Below the pieces are notes generated by a model, which was not told the origin of the DNA, did no database searches, and saw only the letters and a program-made list of their open reading frames with translations. A stretch of DNA of 64,000 bases from Flavobacterium sp. (GTDB lineage Bacteria; Bacteroidota; Bacteroidia; Flavobacteriales; Flavobacteriaceae). The stretch lies in the NCBI GenBank assembly GCA_012837155.1, contig CP051546.1, positions 1,777,075 through 1,841,074 on the forward strand, read 5' to 3'. This document shows, piece after piece, positions 27,760 to 36,431 of this stretch. Every line of letters starts with the position of its first letter. Position 1 is the stretch's first letter. The position numbers and the translations under genes are program-made.

Positions 27760-28734
27760 TTACTTCTCTGACTTTGCTTTTGTTTTCTCTAGTTTTTTGA
27801 AATAAGATCGAAAAAAGAAATTGTGTTTTAAAGCTTCAAGATTTTCATTTAATCTAAAACTAGCTTCATTGATGTTGGTCATTGTGGAATCTATTTTTTG
27901 AACTAATTTAGGGTTATTCGAAAGGTAATTAATACTGCCTTTCCCATCCTTAATGTTTAAAATGGTAGCGTTAAGGTTGGCGACTACTTTTTCTATTTCG
28001 CCGCTCGATTGATCTAAATTGAGTATCATATTTTTTATTTTATTGGCTACGGCCGAGTCTTTTATAACACCAATAACATTGTCTTTTTTATCTAATGAAG
28101 TAACAAGATGATTTAAATTTGTCACAGTTTCATTAGCCTCTTTGCAGGTTAGTTTTAAGTAGCGCATCGTTTCTTTCAAATTTTCGGACATGATGGTATC
28201 GTTTAGTAACGAACCTAAAGTTCCTTTTCCATCAATGATTTTGTCTGTTATTTTAATTAAATTAGTAGTAAGAGCCGCCGCATTTTTATTGGTTTTGCTA
28301 AGTGTATTTAGCATTTCCTCTGTGCGAATTCTATTTTGAGAATGAATTAAGTCGCCTGATTTTACCGAAGGTTCGTTGCCTTTTCCAGGAATAATGTTTA
28401 TAATCATATTGCCCACTAAACCATCTGAACCAATTATAGCAATAGCATCTTTTTTTATATAGGAAAAAATCGATTTGTCAATTATCATATCCACACGAAT
28501 CATGGTATCATTAAGCATTGCTATTTTTCGTACCGTTCCCACGCTTATTCCAGAATAGCGCACATTGTTGCCTAATTGTAAGCCATTGACATTGTTAAAA
28601 ACTGCCGATAAATGATTTGTTTTCCCAAACATTTTTTGTTTATCGCCAATGAAATAGACGGCAAATATAAAAATCAATAATCCAATGATTACAAAAAGAC
28701 CTAGGCGAATTTTTTGTGAGGCTGTTTTTTCCAT
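27760..28734 (-). CDS. mlaD: MCE/MlaD family substrate-binding protein of a lipid ABC transporter
   Basis: 324 residues. One N-terminal membrane helix (LGLFVIIGLLIFIFAVYFIG) precedes the MCE domain (LSAVFNNVNGLQLGNNVRYSGISVGTV, about 42-68). A long helical, coiled-coil-like C-terminal part with repeated asparagine/leucine-rich segments follows. MlaD binds phospholipid in the periplasm and passes it to the MlaE/MlaF transporter. It lies 7 bases after mlaF on the same strand, completing an mlaEFD operon. Confidence 0.9.
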   Translation of the reverse strand: MEKTASQKIRLGLFVIIGLLIFIFAVYFIGDKQKMFGKTNHLSAVFNNVNGLQLGNNVRYSGISVGTVRKIAMLNDTMIRVDMIIDKSIFSYIKKDAIAIIGSDGLVGNMIINIIPGKGNEPSVKSGDLIHSQNRIRTEEMLNTLSKTNKNAAALTTNLIKITDKIIDGKGTLGSLLNDTIMSENLKETMRYLKLTCKEANETVTNLNHLVTSLDKKDNVIGVIKDSAVANKIKNMILNLDQSSGEIEKVVANLNATILNIKDGKGSINYLSNNPKLVQKIDSTMTNINEASFRLNENLEALKHNFFFRSYFKKLEKTKAKSEK

Positions 28735-28741
28735 TTTTTAT

Positions 28742-29509
28742 CTATTTGAAGAATGCTTGAACTTTTGGGTCTTTTGAGGAGATTAATTCCTCAAAAGTTC
28801 CTTCGGCATAGTTGATGCCGTCGATTAATAAAATCATTCTATTTGAAATTGCTCTAGCACAATCGACATCATGAGTGATAATGATAGAGGAGGTGTTGTA
28901 TTTTTTTTGAATGGACTCCATCAATTGCAAAATTTCTTTTGCAGTAATTGGATCTAAACCAGTTGTAGGTTCATCATATAGAATTATTCTTGGCTGAAGG
29001 ATTAAGGTTCTAGCAAGAGCAATTCTTCTTTTCATTCCGCCAGAAAGTTCTTCGGGCATTAAATTTAGGGTATGTGCTAATCCCACATTTTCAAGCGCTT
29101 CTAGGACTAATGGCGTAGTGTCTTTTAGTACTCCAAATTTTTTAGTGTGGCGTCTTAGCGGAAATTCTAGGTTTTCGCGAACGGTCATCGAATCATAGAG
29201 TGCACTTCCTTGAAAAAGAAAGCCAACCTCAGTTCTTAATTCGTCTAGTGCCTCGTGTTCGAGTTCGCCAATGTTTTCTCCCATTATCGATATAGTTCCC
29301 CCGTCAGGTTGCTCTAATCCGATTAAACATTTTATCATTACTGATTTTCCAGAGCCTGATTTTCCCATAATGACCAAGTTTTCTCCTTCAAATAAATTCA
29401 TATTAAAGCCATTTAAAACAGCGTTGTTGCCATACCTTTTTTGCAAGTTTTTGATTTCGATGACTGGTTTTTTAGGGTTAGTAGGTGTATTCATAATGTC
29501 ATAAATCAT
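28742..29509 (-). CDS. mlaF: MlaF-type ABC transporter ATPase
   Basis: 255 residues. Walker A GKSGSGKSV (about 54-62), Q-loop, signature LSGGMKRRIALAR (about 155-167), Walker B IILYDEPTTGLD and switch His in IITHDVD are intact. The SGGM form of the signature is typical of Mla/Ttg2 ATPases. The ATG at 29509 overlaps the mlaE stop region, and a second ATG at 29494 lies 5 bases after it; either could be used. It powers lipid transport with MlaE and MlaD. Confidence 0.9.
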   Translation of the reverse strand: MIYDIMNTPTNPKKPVIEIKNLQKRYGNNAVLNGFNMNLFEGENLVIMGKSGSGKSVMIKCLIGLEQPDGGTISIMGENIGELEHEALDELRTEVGFLFQGSALYDSMTVRENLEFPLRRHTKKFGVLKDTTPLVLEALENVGLAHTLNLMPEELSGGMKRRIALARTLILQPRIILYDEPTTGLDPITAKEILQLMESIQKKYNTSSIIITHDVDCARAISNRMILLIDGINYAEGTFEELISSKDPKVQAFFK

Positions 29510-30281
29510 AAAAAATATCGGTTACAAAAACAGCAATAAAGTCAATTATAAATAGTAGCATTGAAGTATAAACCACCGCAGAATTAGCCGCAAGTCCTAC
29601 ACCGGCAGTCCCTTTTTTACAGTTATATCCTTTAAAACAGCCTACTAGTCCAATGGCAAATCCAAAGAAGAAAGACTTTATTGTTGCGGGAATTAAATCG
29701 CCAAATTCTAAAGCTTCAAAAACCTGATTGTAATACAATAAAAAAGAGACGTGGTCTTTTATGTTTTCGACCAAGTAGGAACCATAAATAGCTATAAAAT
29801 CTCCAAGAATTATTAAAAGAGGAAGCATTAAAGTAGTAGCCAAAATTCGAGTGACAACTAAATATTTAAAAGGATTTGTTCCTGAAACTTCCATGGCGTC
29901 AATTTGTTCTGTCACTCTCATAGACCCTAATTCGGCACCAATTCCAGAACCAATTCGTCCAGCACAAATTAAGGCAGTAATAATGGGACCAATTTCTCGA
30001 ATAATTGAAATACTAACCATTGAAGGCATCCAAGAAACGGCGCCAAATTCCTGTAAAGTAGGTCGTGATTGTAATGTAAAAACTAAGCCGATGATAAACC
30101 CTGTGACAGCCACCAATAGGAGGGATCGGTTACCCATGTTGTAACATTGTCGAAGAAATTCTCTAAATTCAAATGGGCGTTTGAAAACCTCTTTAAAAAA
30201 ATGAGCCGTAAATTGAGCGAGTTCGCCAATTTCAAGCAAGAAAATCTTGATTGATTCGCCTATTTTTAAAATAGTATCCAT
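29499..30281 (-). CDS. mlaE: MlaE-type ABC transporter permease
   Basis: 260 residues from ATG 30281. Five or six membrane helices; EIGPIITALICAGRIGSGIGAELGSMRVTEQIDAME (about 95-130) is the conserved MlaE segment that contacts the ATPase. The upstream TTG at 30323 overlaps the -7 box TATATTTG and is rejected as start. It moves phospholipids across the inner membrane to keep outer membrane asymmetry. First gene of mlaEFD. An IS sits about 90 bases upstream of its promoter. Confidence 0.92.
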   Translation of the reverse strand: MDTILKIGESIKIFLLEIGELAQFTAHFFKEVFKRPFEFREFLRQCYNMGNRSLLLVAVTGFIIGLVFTLQSRPTLQEFGAVSWMPSMVSISIIREIGPIITALICAGRIGSGIGAELGSMRVTEQIDAMEVSGTNPFKYLVVTRILATTLMLPLLIILGDFIAIYGSYLVENIKDHVSFLLYYNQVFEALEFGDLIPATIKSFFFGFAIGLVGCFKGYNCKKGTAGVGLAANSAVVYTSMLLFIIDFIAVFVTDIFYDL

Positions 30282-30320
30282 TAAAATGTGAGTTAGTTTT
30301 TTTTTAAGGAAAGAACCACT

Positions 30321-30328
30321 CAAATATA
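30321..30328 (-). promoter_or_regulatory. -7 box (TATATTTG, minus strand) of the mla operon
   Basis: It matches TAnnTTTG, 40 bases before the mlaE ATG. It shows that the IS insertion upstream left the mla promoter intact. Confidence 0.5.
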
Positions 30329-30417
30329 CGTATAATTAACTGATTTTCAGTATTTTTTAAAGGCTTATTTTTATTCTTTTTGTTTTCTCAACCGAGCCAA
30401 TTCTTCGAATAATTCTT

Positions 30418-31381
30418 TAGGTATAAGCGTTTAGTTCACACTTGTTAAGTGCTTATTTTATTGATATTTATTTACAATTCACCATCTTTCTTATTAACAC
30501 ATCGAATATTGTATCCATATTTGACCTTCTGTTGTATCTAAAATGGTATTCATCAAGATAATTTTGCATACGGTCTTTACTGCAATGGTGATGAATTCCT
30601 CGGAGCCATCCTTTTATATTCATTATGTGTATATGTAGCTCTTTAAAGTTCTTTCCATCTTCTGATGCAACTTGTTTCAAATTTTTAAACTCCTTTTTAA
30701 AGGTGTGTAACCTTTCCATTTATCCGAAACTACTTCCGCTTCGCTTGAAACATATTTGGTTAAGAAAGCACCTAATTCTATTGCCGAAGAATGTTCAATA
30801 GCCTCAGCGTAAGCTCGACCAACACCATCTTCTAAAATTTCAACAGCCAAGACAATTAATTTTTTCAACCCTTTACTCCTTCCTTTTTTACCTTCTTCTG
30901 GACCTCCAATCACAAACTCATCAACGTGAATAACCCCTGTTAATGGGCTTTTTAGACTGCTCTTCATTACTTGCTGTAGTTTTTGTTTGAATGCCCAGCA
31001 GGTCATTTGTCGAAGTTCAAATTCATTACTTAATTCTAAAGAAGACATCCCTTTTTTCTTCGTACTTATTTTGAAAACAATATGAAAGGCTATTAGTATT
31101 GAAAATTTAAGCTTTTCAAACATAGTTCCTGCTGTTGGACTTTCATCATATCGGCACTTGGTACAACGTCGGTTATGGATGTTTTTTCCTTTCCCAAATT
31201 TATCATTATTACATCGTTTACAATTATAGCCACTAAGCCATTTTATCTCAGATAAATATTCTAAACAATCCTTATCTTCTTTAAATCTTTGGTTAAATTT
31301 TATTGAATTCACTCCTCTGAAAATATTGCGCTCTGTCATTTGACAAAGATAATTTATTTGCGACCTAAACGCTTATACCTA
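30418..31381 (-). mobile_element. IS1595-family insertion sequence (type B), copy 1, 964 bp
   Basis: Inverted ends TAGGTATAAGCGTTTAG. An 8-bp duplication TAATTCTT lies at 30410-30417 and 31382-31389. Nearly identical to the copy at 55196-56160 but one base shorter, because the transposase gene lacks one A in a homopolymer. It disrupts the end of the DnaJ-like gene. Confidence 0.92.
30468..31339 (-). CDS. IS1595-family transposase (type B, copy 1), frameshifted
   Basis: Same protein as at 55238 but split into two frames (30677-31339 and 30468-30719) by the loss of one A: five T at about 30693-30697 here against six A at the matching site in the other copy. Everything else agrees except a few substitutions, such as Asn for Asp in RRSNMDTIFD. 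It has a zinc ribbon CKRC/CTKC and an ISXO2 catalytic core. Either an inactive copy or a sequencing indel. Confidence 0.9.
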
Positions 31382-31909
31382 TAATTCTTTTTCTTTTTTA
31401 TCAAGATGAGTGGGTATTATTACTTGATAAGTGATGAATAAATCGCCAAAAACACCTTCTTTTTTATAGACTGGAAACCCTTTTTCTTTTAGTTTAACTT
31501 TGGTATCGTTTTGTGTCCCTGGAATTATTTTTAGTTTTACTTTTCCGTCAAAAGTATCAACGGTAATAGTTCCTCCCAATACAGCAGTATACAGGTCTAA
31601 AGCTACTGTTGAATAGAGATTGTGGTTTTCTAGCTTAAATTTAGTGTGGTTTTCGATGGCAAATATGAGATACAAATCGCCTTTTGATTCTCCGTTTATT
31701 CCTTCTTCACCAAGACCGTTTATTTTTATAATCTGGCCATTTTCAACTCCAGCCGGGATGGTAAGCCGAATCTTTTTTCCGTTGATAACCAATTCTCGTT
31801 TTTGAGAGGTGTAAACATCCTCTAGTTCAAGATGCAATTCGGCATTGTAATCCCTTCCTTTTGACTGTCTAGCTTGACTTTTTCCTCCAGAAGTATGCTC
31901 ATGAGCCAC

Positions 31910-32034
31910 TAACGGTTTGGTATATGAAAAGTAGCAGATTTATATGTGCCACTTTTGGTTAGACAACAATAATAGCAGAAAAGAGCTTAACTTTTAGTTT
32001 AGTTCTTTACCTGCTATTTTTTATATACCTGTTA
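31910..32034 (-). repeat. Long imperfect palindrome, attC-like (element 1)
   Basis: The arm 31910-31937 (TAACGGTTTGGTATATGAAA...) pairs with 32011-32034 (CTGCTATTTTTTATATACC...) with an unpaired GGTTT bulge: TAAC/GTTA, GGTATAT/ATATACC, AAAA/TTTT, TAGCAG/CTGCTA. A single-strand hairpin with an asymmetric bulge is the architecture of integron attC sites. The core bases do not match the canonical GTTRRRY form at both ends, so this is a resemblance only. Confidence 0.55.
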
Positions 32035-32044
32035 TGGGCTTTTT

Positions 32045-32414
32045 TTAAATCAATCCTTGCTCTTCAAGTTCTTTTTTTAGGGCATGATAAGATTTTAATT
32101 TCCGTTCATTTTCTATACCACGATTTTTTTTTCTTATCTCAATTGGCATTGTATTTAGTTCTATATCTTTAACTTTGATGGTAAGTTCATCTCCAACCTT
32201 TAATGAGGATTTGTACCAATCTATTGCTTCTTCGTTTCCTTTTTCAGATGTATTAAGTCCAGTAAAGTCTAAATCAATAGAATCTATAAATTCATCAGAT
32301 AATTTTGTTAAGATTATTGAAACAACTCCATTTTCCAATGCAGCAGAAACTTTTTACTATTAATATTTAATTCAAATCCTATCAATTCCTCTAATTTTTT
32401 TTCGATAAATGCAT
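32045..32414 (-). CDS. Unknown small protein in a cassette-like unit, apparent frameshifts
   Basis: The clearest frame (32045-32338) encodes about 97 residues (ENGVVSIILTKLSDEFIDSIDLDFTG ... ELEEQGLI), without an ATG. Upstream the reading continues coherently in other frames: KLEELIGFELNINSKKVSAAL. Restoring one A near 32352-32356 and one in the A8 run 32395-32402 would give a 120-residue protein starting at ATG 32414. It is acidic and soluble. I do not recognise it. Followed on its own strand by palindrome element 1. Confidence 0.5.
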
Positions 32415-32443
32415 AGTCTGGCAGAAGTGGAATCTGTTCCGTT

Positions 32444-32495
32444 CAACACGGGTTTCATTGTTCGTGCTGCGCACGCAACGAAACCCTAGCTGTTG
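32444..32495 (-). repeat. Long imperfect palindrome, attC-like (element 2)
   Basis: A folded arm CAACA...GGGTTTC...GTTCGTGC pairs with GCACG-C-AAC, GAAACCC and TGTTG around a TGC loop, with extrahelical bases on one side. On the minus strand one end reads GTTGAAC, which fits GTTRRRY, and the other reads GCCAAC. It lies directly after the unknown membrane protein gene and before the next unknown gene. Confidence 0.6.
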
Positions 32496-32505
32496 GCAGT
32501 AGTTT

Positions 32506-33208
32506 TTATTTGTAATTTTTCATCTTTTTTTCTGCATACTTTTCCAGTTCTTTAATAAGTTCTATGTAATCGGCAAATGTATTTTGAAAAGAAGTTAAGT
32601 CAGTATTTCGAATTGGCATTGTGTTTACAACATTTCTGACAACCATAAAATGTGAGCAGTCGTCAATTTTAGCTAGTAAATTCACGAGTTTTGTGTCTAG
32701 AAAAGGCATTTTTAAGAATATTTTTTCTGTCGCATCATTACTTCTTTTTTAGAATACTCAAAATATTGAATCCAATTTGCATAAATACTTGATGTTGCAT
32801 TTAAAGCAAAGGAGCATTTTCATTAGGATTTATTTTTAAAAACATCTGAGTTAACTCTTCGGAGTTTGGGTATTTTTCTTTCAGATTGCTGTTTGATGCT
32901 TTTGAAAGTTCATTTATAAGACCTATGCAACTTCCAATTACCATATTAACTTTCTTATTAACATAAGTATATATGTTTGCTTTGTCTTTCTGTGTCTTAA
33001 TATGAACAACTAAAAAGTAAAAAATAAAAGCTGAAATATATGATAAAGAAAGTTTTTCAACTATCACACCAATTTTAGCACCATAAGTGAATTTTTCAGG
33101 AATATTAATTAGCCAAAAGTCAATACAAATTATTGTTGCTAAACAAATAAAAAAAAGAATAGTGATATCTTTTCTTAAAGTCCTAAAAAGTATTATTTTG
33201 TCTTTCAT
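32506..33208 (-). CDS. Unknown membrane protein in a cassette-like unit, apparent frameshifts
   Basis: From ATG 33208 the frame has two membrane helices (ITILFFICLATIICIDFWLI and LSYISAFIFYFLVVHI), then a soluble region ending in NPNEN. Two one-base corrections, near 32820 and in the A run near 32717-32722, join it through NATSSIYANWIQYFEYSKKEV to the frame MPFLDTKLVNLLAKID...KKMKNYK ending at 32506. The sum, 705 bases, gives about 234 residues, consistent with one gene. Topology: short N-terminus, two helices, cytoplasmic C-terminal domain. Function not recognised; membrane-anchored sensors or abortive-infection-type proteins can look like this, but there is no direct evidence. Confidence 0.55.
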
Positions 33209-33221
33209 TTTTCGGTAAAAT

Positions 33222-33345
33222 TACTGTCAACTATGGTATAATGTCTCATTTTAAATCTGATAAAATGACATAAGTATTTGATTATAAATAGCTTTTGTTA
33301 CTATTCATTCGTTTGGCTTTATGGCATTACAACTTTCGACTTACT
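33222..33345 (+). repeat. 125-bp dispersed repeat, copy C
   Basis: It diverges from copies A and B at its left edge, which borders the accessory patch, but keeps the TAAGTATTTGATTATAAATAG core and the CGACTTACT end. Its right end reaches the tpiA stop codon at 33345-33347. Confidence 0.8.
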
Positions 33346-34097
33346 TAAATAGCTTTTACAATGGCGACAAAATCTTCGGCTTTTAGAGCTGCGCCACCAA
33401 TAAGACCACCGTCAACATCTGGTTTAGAGAAGATTTCCTTGGCATTATCAGGTTTTACGCTTCCGCCATAAAGAATAGAAAGATCTTCGGCAATGTCGCT
33501 TCCAAAGGTTTTGCGAACGGTTTCTCTAATAAATTCGTGCATTTCTTGCGCCTGTTCTGGACTAGCAGTTTCTCCGGTTCCAATCGCCCAAACGGGCTCA
33601 TAAGCTAAAACGATGTTTTCCCAGTTTTTTGCCTCGATATGAAACAAGCCATCACGCAATTGATTTTCGACAATATTAAAATGATTTTTCGATTGACGGT
33701 CTTTCAACTCTTCGCCAAAGCAAAAAATAACCGTCATGTCGTGGTTTAAAGCGGTATCGACCTTGTTCGCAATTAAAGCATCTGTTTCGTTAAAAATAGC
33801 CCTACGCTCTGAGTGACCAAGAATTACGGTGTTTACGCCAATATTTTTTAGCATATCTGCCGAAATTTCGCCAGTATAAGCGCCACTTTCTGCTTGGTGC
33901 ATATTTTGAGCGGAAACAGTAATATTCGTAAATTCTAAATGATCAACAGCCGAAGCCAAGTTGATAAACGTAGGGGCGACAATTACCTGAGTGTCACTAT
34001 CGGTTGGAATTTGGGCTATTAATTCGTTTAATAAATCTTCAGTTTGTTCTGCGTTTTTATGCATTTTCCAGTTTCCTGCTACAATCTTCTTTCTCAT
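33345..34097 (-). CDS. tpiA: Triosephosphate isomerase
   Basis: 250 residues, intact. The starting GNWKMHKN lysine, catalytic His in ILGHSERR (about 95), catalytic Glu in VLAYEPVWAIGTG (about 167) and phosphate loop YGGSVKPDN are all present. It interconverts glyceraldehyde-3-phosphate and DHAP. It is followed on the same strand from upstream by tlpA-like, BT_3928-like and DUF1599 genes, an order conserved in Bacteroidota. The stop codon abuts repeat copy C. Confidence 0.97.
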   Translation of the reverse strand: MRKKIVAGNWKMHKNAEQTEDLLNELIAQIPTDSDTQVIVAPTFINLASAVDHLEFTNITVSAQNMHQAESGAYTGEISADMLKNIGVNTVILGHSERRAIFNETDALIANKVDTALNHDMTVIFCFGEELKDRQSKNHFNIVENQLRDGLFHIEAKNWENIVLAYEPVWAIGTGETASPEQAQEMHEFIRETVRKTFGSDIAEDLSILYGGSVKPDNAKEIFSKPDVDGGLIGGAALKAEDFVAIVKAI

Positions 34098-34137
34098 TTT
34101 AGTTGGTTTTGTAATTTAATAATTCTATTTCTGATTT

Positions 34138-34635
34138 TTATTTATTCAACTCTTTTACAACGGCATTAATTTTTTCAAAATCGGTTTCAATGGCTCTGTA
34201 AAGCACAATTTTTCCAGTTTTGTCAAGGATAATGTATCTTGGAATCCAGTCTAAATTGATGGCTTTTCCAAAAACGCCTTTCATTTGGTCATTTGCCATA
34301 AAATGGTCTCCTTTAAGTTCGTGTTTTTTGATTCCAATTTGCCAATTTTCGGCGGTTTTATCCATCGAAATGAAAATATAGTCAACAGTAGGATTATTGG
34401 CTTGTAGTGCTTTCATTTTTGGCATTGCTTTTACACAATCGCCACACCACGAAGCCCAAACTTCGATAACGAGGGTTTTTCCTTTGTGTTTCTTTAGGAT
34501 GTTATGAAAAGCGACTTGGCTTCCATCGGTTGCTAATAAGGTTTCGTTTAATGCTTTTTCTGAAAATACTGTATTTTGGGCGTGAGAACAAGAAAAGTTT
34601 AAAAGAATGATGAGTAAGGCAATTATTTTTTTCAT
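34138..34635 (-). CDS. TlpA-like thioredoxin-fold lipoprotein
   Basis: 165 residues. A signal with lipobox LLNFSCSHAQ points to an envelope lipoprotein. WASWCGDCVKAMP (about 62-74) is the CxxC active site with a GD middle pair. The fold is of the TlpA/ResA/AhpC type (LVIEVWASWCG, GVFGKAINLDWIPRYIILDKTGKIV). It is a periplasmic thiol-disulfide reductase or resistance protein. It lies between tpiA (40 bases) and the BT_3928-like gene (51 bases) in one transcription unit. Confidence 0.9.
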   Translation of the reverse strand: MKKIIALLIILLNFSCSHAQNTVFSEKALNETLLATDGSQVAFHNILKKHKGKTLVIEVWASWCGDCVKAMPKMKALQANNPTVDYIFISMDKTAENWQIGIKKHELKGDHFMANDQMKGVFGKAINLDWIPRYIILDKTGKIVLYRAIETDFEKINAVVKELNK

Positions 34636-34686
34636 TGATTTTTAAGTTTGGTAAAGTTCGATTGTAAATAAAAACGAAGTGCTTTT

Positions 34687-35787
34687 TTACAGTTTTAATT
34701 CGTTAATATCGTTATAATGTACTTTTTGTTTTATCGTTCCGTTTTCAAGAATTACAAGACTTGGATTGGCTCTTTCAATTGTTTTTAATGCTGTTCCGTC
34801 GCAAAAATAAAAGTCAAATGTAAGTCCAAATTGTTTTTGTGTTTTTGCAATTTCCTCTGGAGATGAAGTCGTCATACCGATGACTTTATACCCTTTTGAA
34901 GTTGCATTTTGATTTAGTTTTTCTAATTTTTCCATTCCAATTTTATCGGCTTTTGCCAAATCATAAGCCACAATCATTAGTAATTTTGGTGCATTAAGAA
35001 ATTCTTCCTTATAATCTGAGCCCTCTTTTTCCATGGCAAAATCGTGAATTGGAGGAACATAGCCTTCCGTAATCACATGGTCTTTTCTGTCCACAAACTT
35101 CGCTCCAGTAGGAATCGAGGCTAAATCTTTTTCTTTAAATTCTTTGTTTACGCCATTCACATTATAAATAAAAACCATTTCGACCACACTTTTTGGTGCG
35201 TTTTCAGGAATTTCCATCCCTTTCATGATGTTGTTTCCCACTTTGTAAGGTCGAAAATCTTTTAGGGGCAAATGATTTAAAACCCAGTACCCCATAAAAG
35301 CACACAAAAACAAACTGCTAAAAGCTAGAGTATTTTGAGTAACTTTTGGAAATAGGGGTTTGATTGCTTTTTGATTGTAAAATAAAATCAGGATAAAAAA
35401 TAATAATACAATATCTTTCGAAAAAGATTGCCAAGGAGTTAAATGCAAGGCATCGCCAAAACAGCCACAGTCTTTTACGACATCAAAATAGGCCGAGTAA
35501 AAAGTAAGAAATGCAAAAAGAACGACTAAAATTAGCAAACTCCAAATCGTAACTTTTGATCGGTAGCCTATAAGTAGCATAATCCCCAAAACTACTTCTA
35601 AGATGACCAAAAATAGGGCTATTGACAATGAATAGGGCACGAAAAAAGGCATGTTGAAAACGGGTTCGCTAAAATATTCGTCCAGTTTATAAGAAAATCC
35701 CAAAGGATCATTAAGTTTGATTAGACCAGAAATGATGAATAAAATGCCAACAAATAGTCTTGAGAATTGGGTAATGAAGTTTTTCAT
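34687..35787 (-). CDS. BT_3928-like protein: DoxX/MauE membrane domain plus redox domain
   Basis: 366 residues. Residues 1-175 hold four or five membrane helices with the DoxX-type start QFSRLFVGILFIISGLIKLNDPLGF and a DCGCFGDALHLTPW loop, as in MauE/DoxX proteins. The C-terminal part (about 185-366) resembles a thioredoxin-like domain (LLMIVAYDLAKADKIGMEKLEKL, PEEIAKTQKQFGL) without an obvious CxxC. It probably works with the neighbouring TlpA-like protein in envelope redox balance; that is inferred from position. Confidence 0.85.
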   Translation of the reverse strand: MKNFITQFSRLFVGILFIISGLIKLNDPLGFSYKLDEYFSEPVFNMPFFVPYSLSIALFLVILEVVLGIMLLIGYRSKVTIWSLLILVVLFAFLTFYSAYFDVVKDCGCFGDALHLTPWQSFSKDIVLLFFILILFYNQKAIKPLFPKVTQNTLAFSSLFLCAFMGYWVLNHLPLKDFRPYKVGNNIMKGMEIPENAPKSVVEMVFIYNVNGVNKEFKEKDLASIPTGAKFVDRKDHVITEGYVPPIHDFAMEKEGSDYKEEFLNAPKLLMIVAYDLAKADKIGMEKLEKLNQNATSKGYKVIGMTTSSPEEIAKTQKQFGLTFDFYFCDGTALKTIERANPSLVILENGTIKQKVHYNDINELKL

Positions 35788-35802
35788 TTTACATGATTTA
35801 AA

Positions 35803-36342
35803 TTAAATTTTTTTCATAAGAATCAAGGCAAAGACCGCATAATTTATCATATCCTGATAATTTGCATCAATACCTTCTGAAACCAAGGTTTTTCCTTTGT
35901 TGTCCTCGATTTGTTTTACTCGAAGTAATTTTTGCAAGATTAAATCCGTTAATGAACTTACTCGCATTTCGCGCCAAGCTTCGCCATAATCGTGGTTTTT
36001 GTCCTCCATTAATTGCTTGGTTAGTTTAATTTTGGAGTCATATAAGGCTGTTGCTTCTTCCTCATTTAGATCAGGTTGATCAGCAACGCCAAGTTCTAAT
36101 TGAATCAACGCCATAATCGAATAATTGATGATTCCTATGAACTCGCCTGTTTCGTCTTCGTCTACCTTTCGAACTTTATTTTCTTGTAAACTTCTTATTC
36201 TTTGCGCTTTGATAAAGATTTGATCCGTCAAGGAAGGCAGTCTTAAAATGCGCCAAGCACTACTGTAATCTTTCATCTTATTTACGAAAAGCGAGCGACA
36301 AATCGCAATTGCCTTATCATATTCTTGTGAAGTAATGTTCAT
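35803..36342 (-). CDS. DUF1599 protein with internal duplication
   Basis: 179 residues made of two similar halves: KMKDYSSAWRILRLPSLTDQIFIKAQRI (about 22-49) and KNHDYGEAWREMRVSSLTDLILQKLLRV (about 116-143). This duplicated pattern is typical of DUF1599, and the DYxxAW motif occurs in each half. Function unknown; the all-helical form may resemble nucleotide pyrophosphohydrolases. Its gene is divergent from folP with 89 bases between, a conserved pairing. Confidence 0.88.
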   Translation of the reverse strand: MNITSQEYDKAIAICRSLFVNKMKDYSSAWRILRLPSLTDQIFIKAQRIRSLQENKVRKVDEDETGEFIGIINYSIMALIQLELGVADQPDLNEEEATALYDSKIKLTKQLMEDKNHDYGEAWREMRVSSLTDLILQKLLRVKQIEDNKGKTLVSEGIDANYQDMINYAVFALILMKKI

Positions 36343-36431
36343 TTATTGATGTATATTTGTCTAAAATTTCCCCAAAAGTAAAGAATATTTATTGGATTGA
36401 AGAATGATAATTAACGATTTTTAATTTGAAA

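Larger units (their letters stand above)
30371..31909 (-). pseudogene. DnaJ/CbpA-like C-terminal domain, J domain missing, 3' end split by an IS
   Basis: The frame 31379-31909 gives about 176 residues of the DnaJ/CbpA substrate-binding domains (YNAELHLELEDVY, INGKKIRLTIPAGVENGQII, GTITVDTFDGKVKLKIIPGTQ). The N-terminal J domain with HPD is absent: the frame begins at a GTG exactly where the palindromic element 31910-32034 ends. The last 14 codons (FEELARLRKQKE, stop at 30371) are cut off by an IS1595-type copy inserted at 30418-31381. So the gene is broken twice. Its full form would be an Hsp70 co-chaperone. Confidence 0.85.

Noticed and set aside
30282-30323. TTG start for mlaE at 30323
   Set aside because: The TTG is part of the TATATTTG promoter box; the ATG at 30281 is better placed.
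31910-32495. Calling the two palindromes true integron attC sites
   Set aside because: The fold resembles attC, but the GTTRRRY/RYYYAAC core is complete at only one end of one element and no integrase is present; reported only as attC-like.
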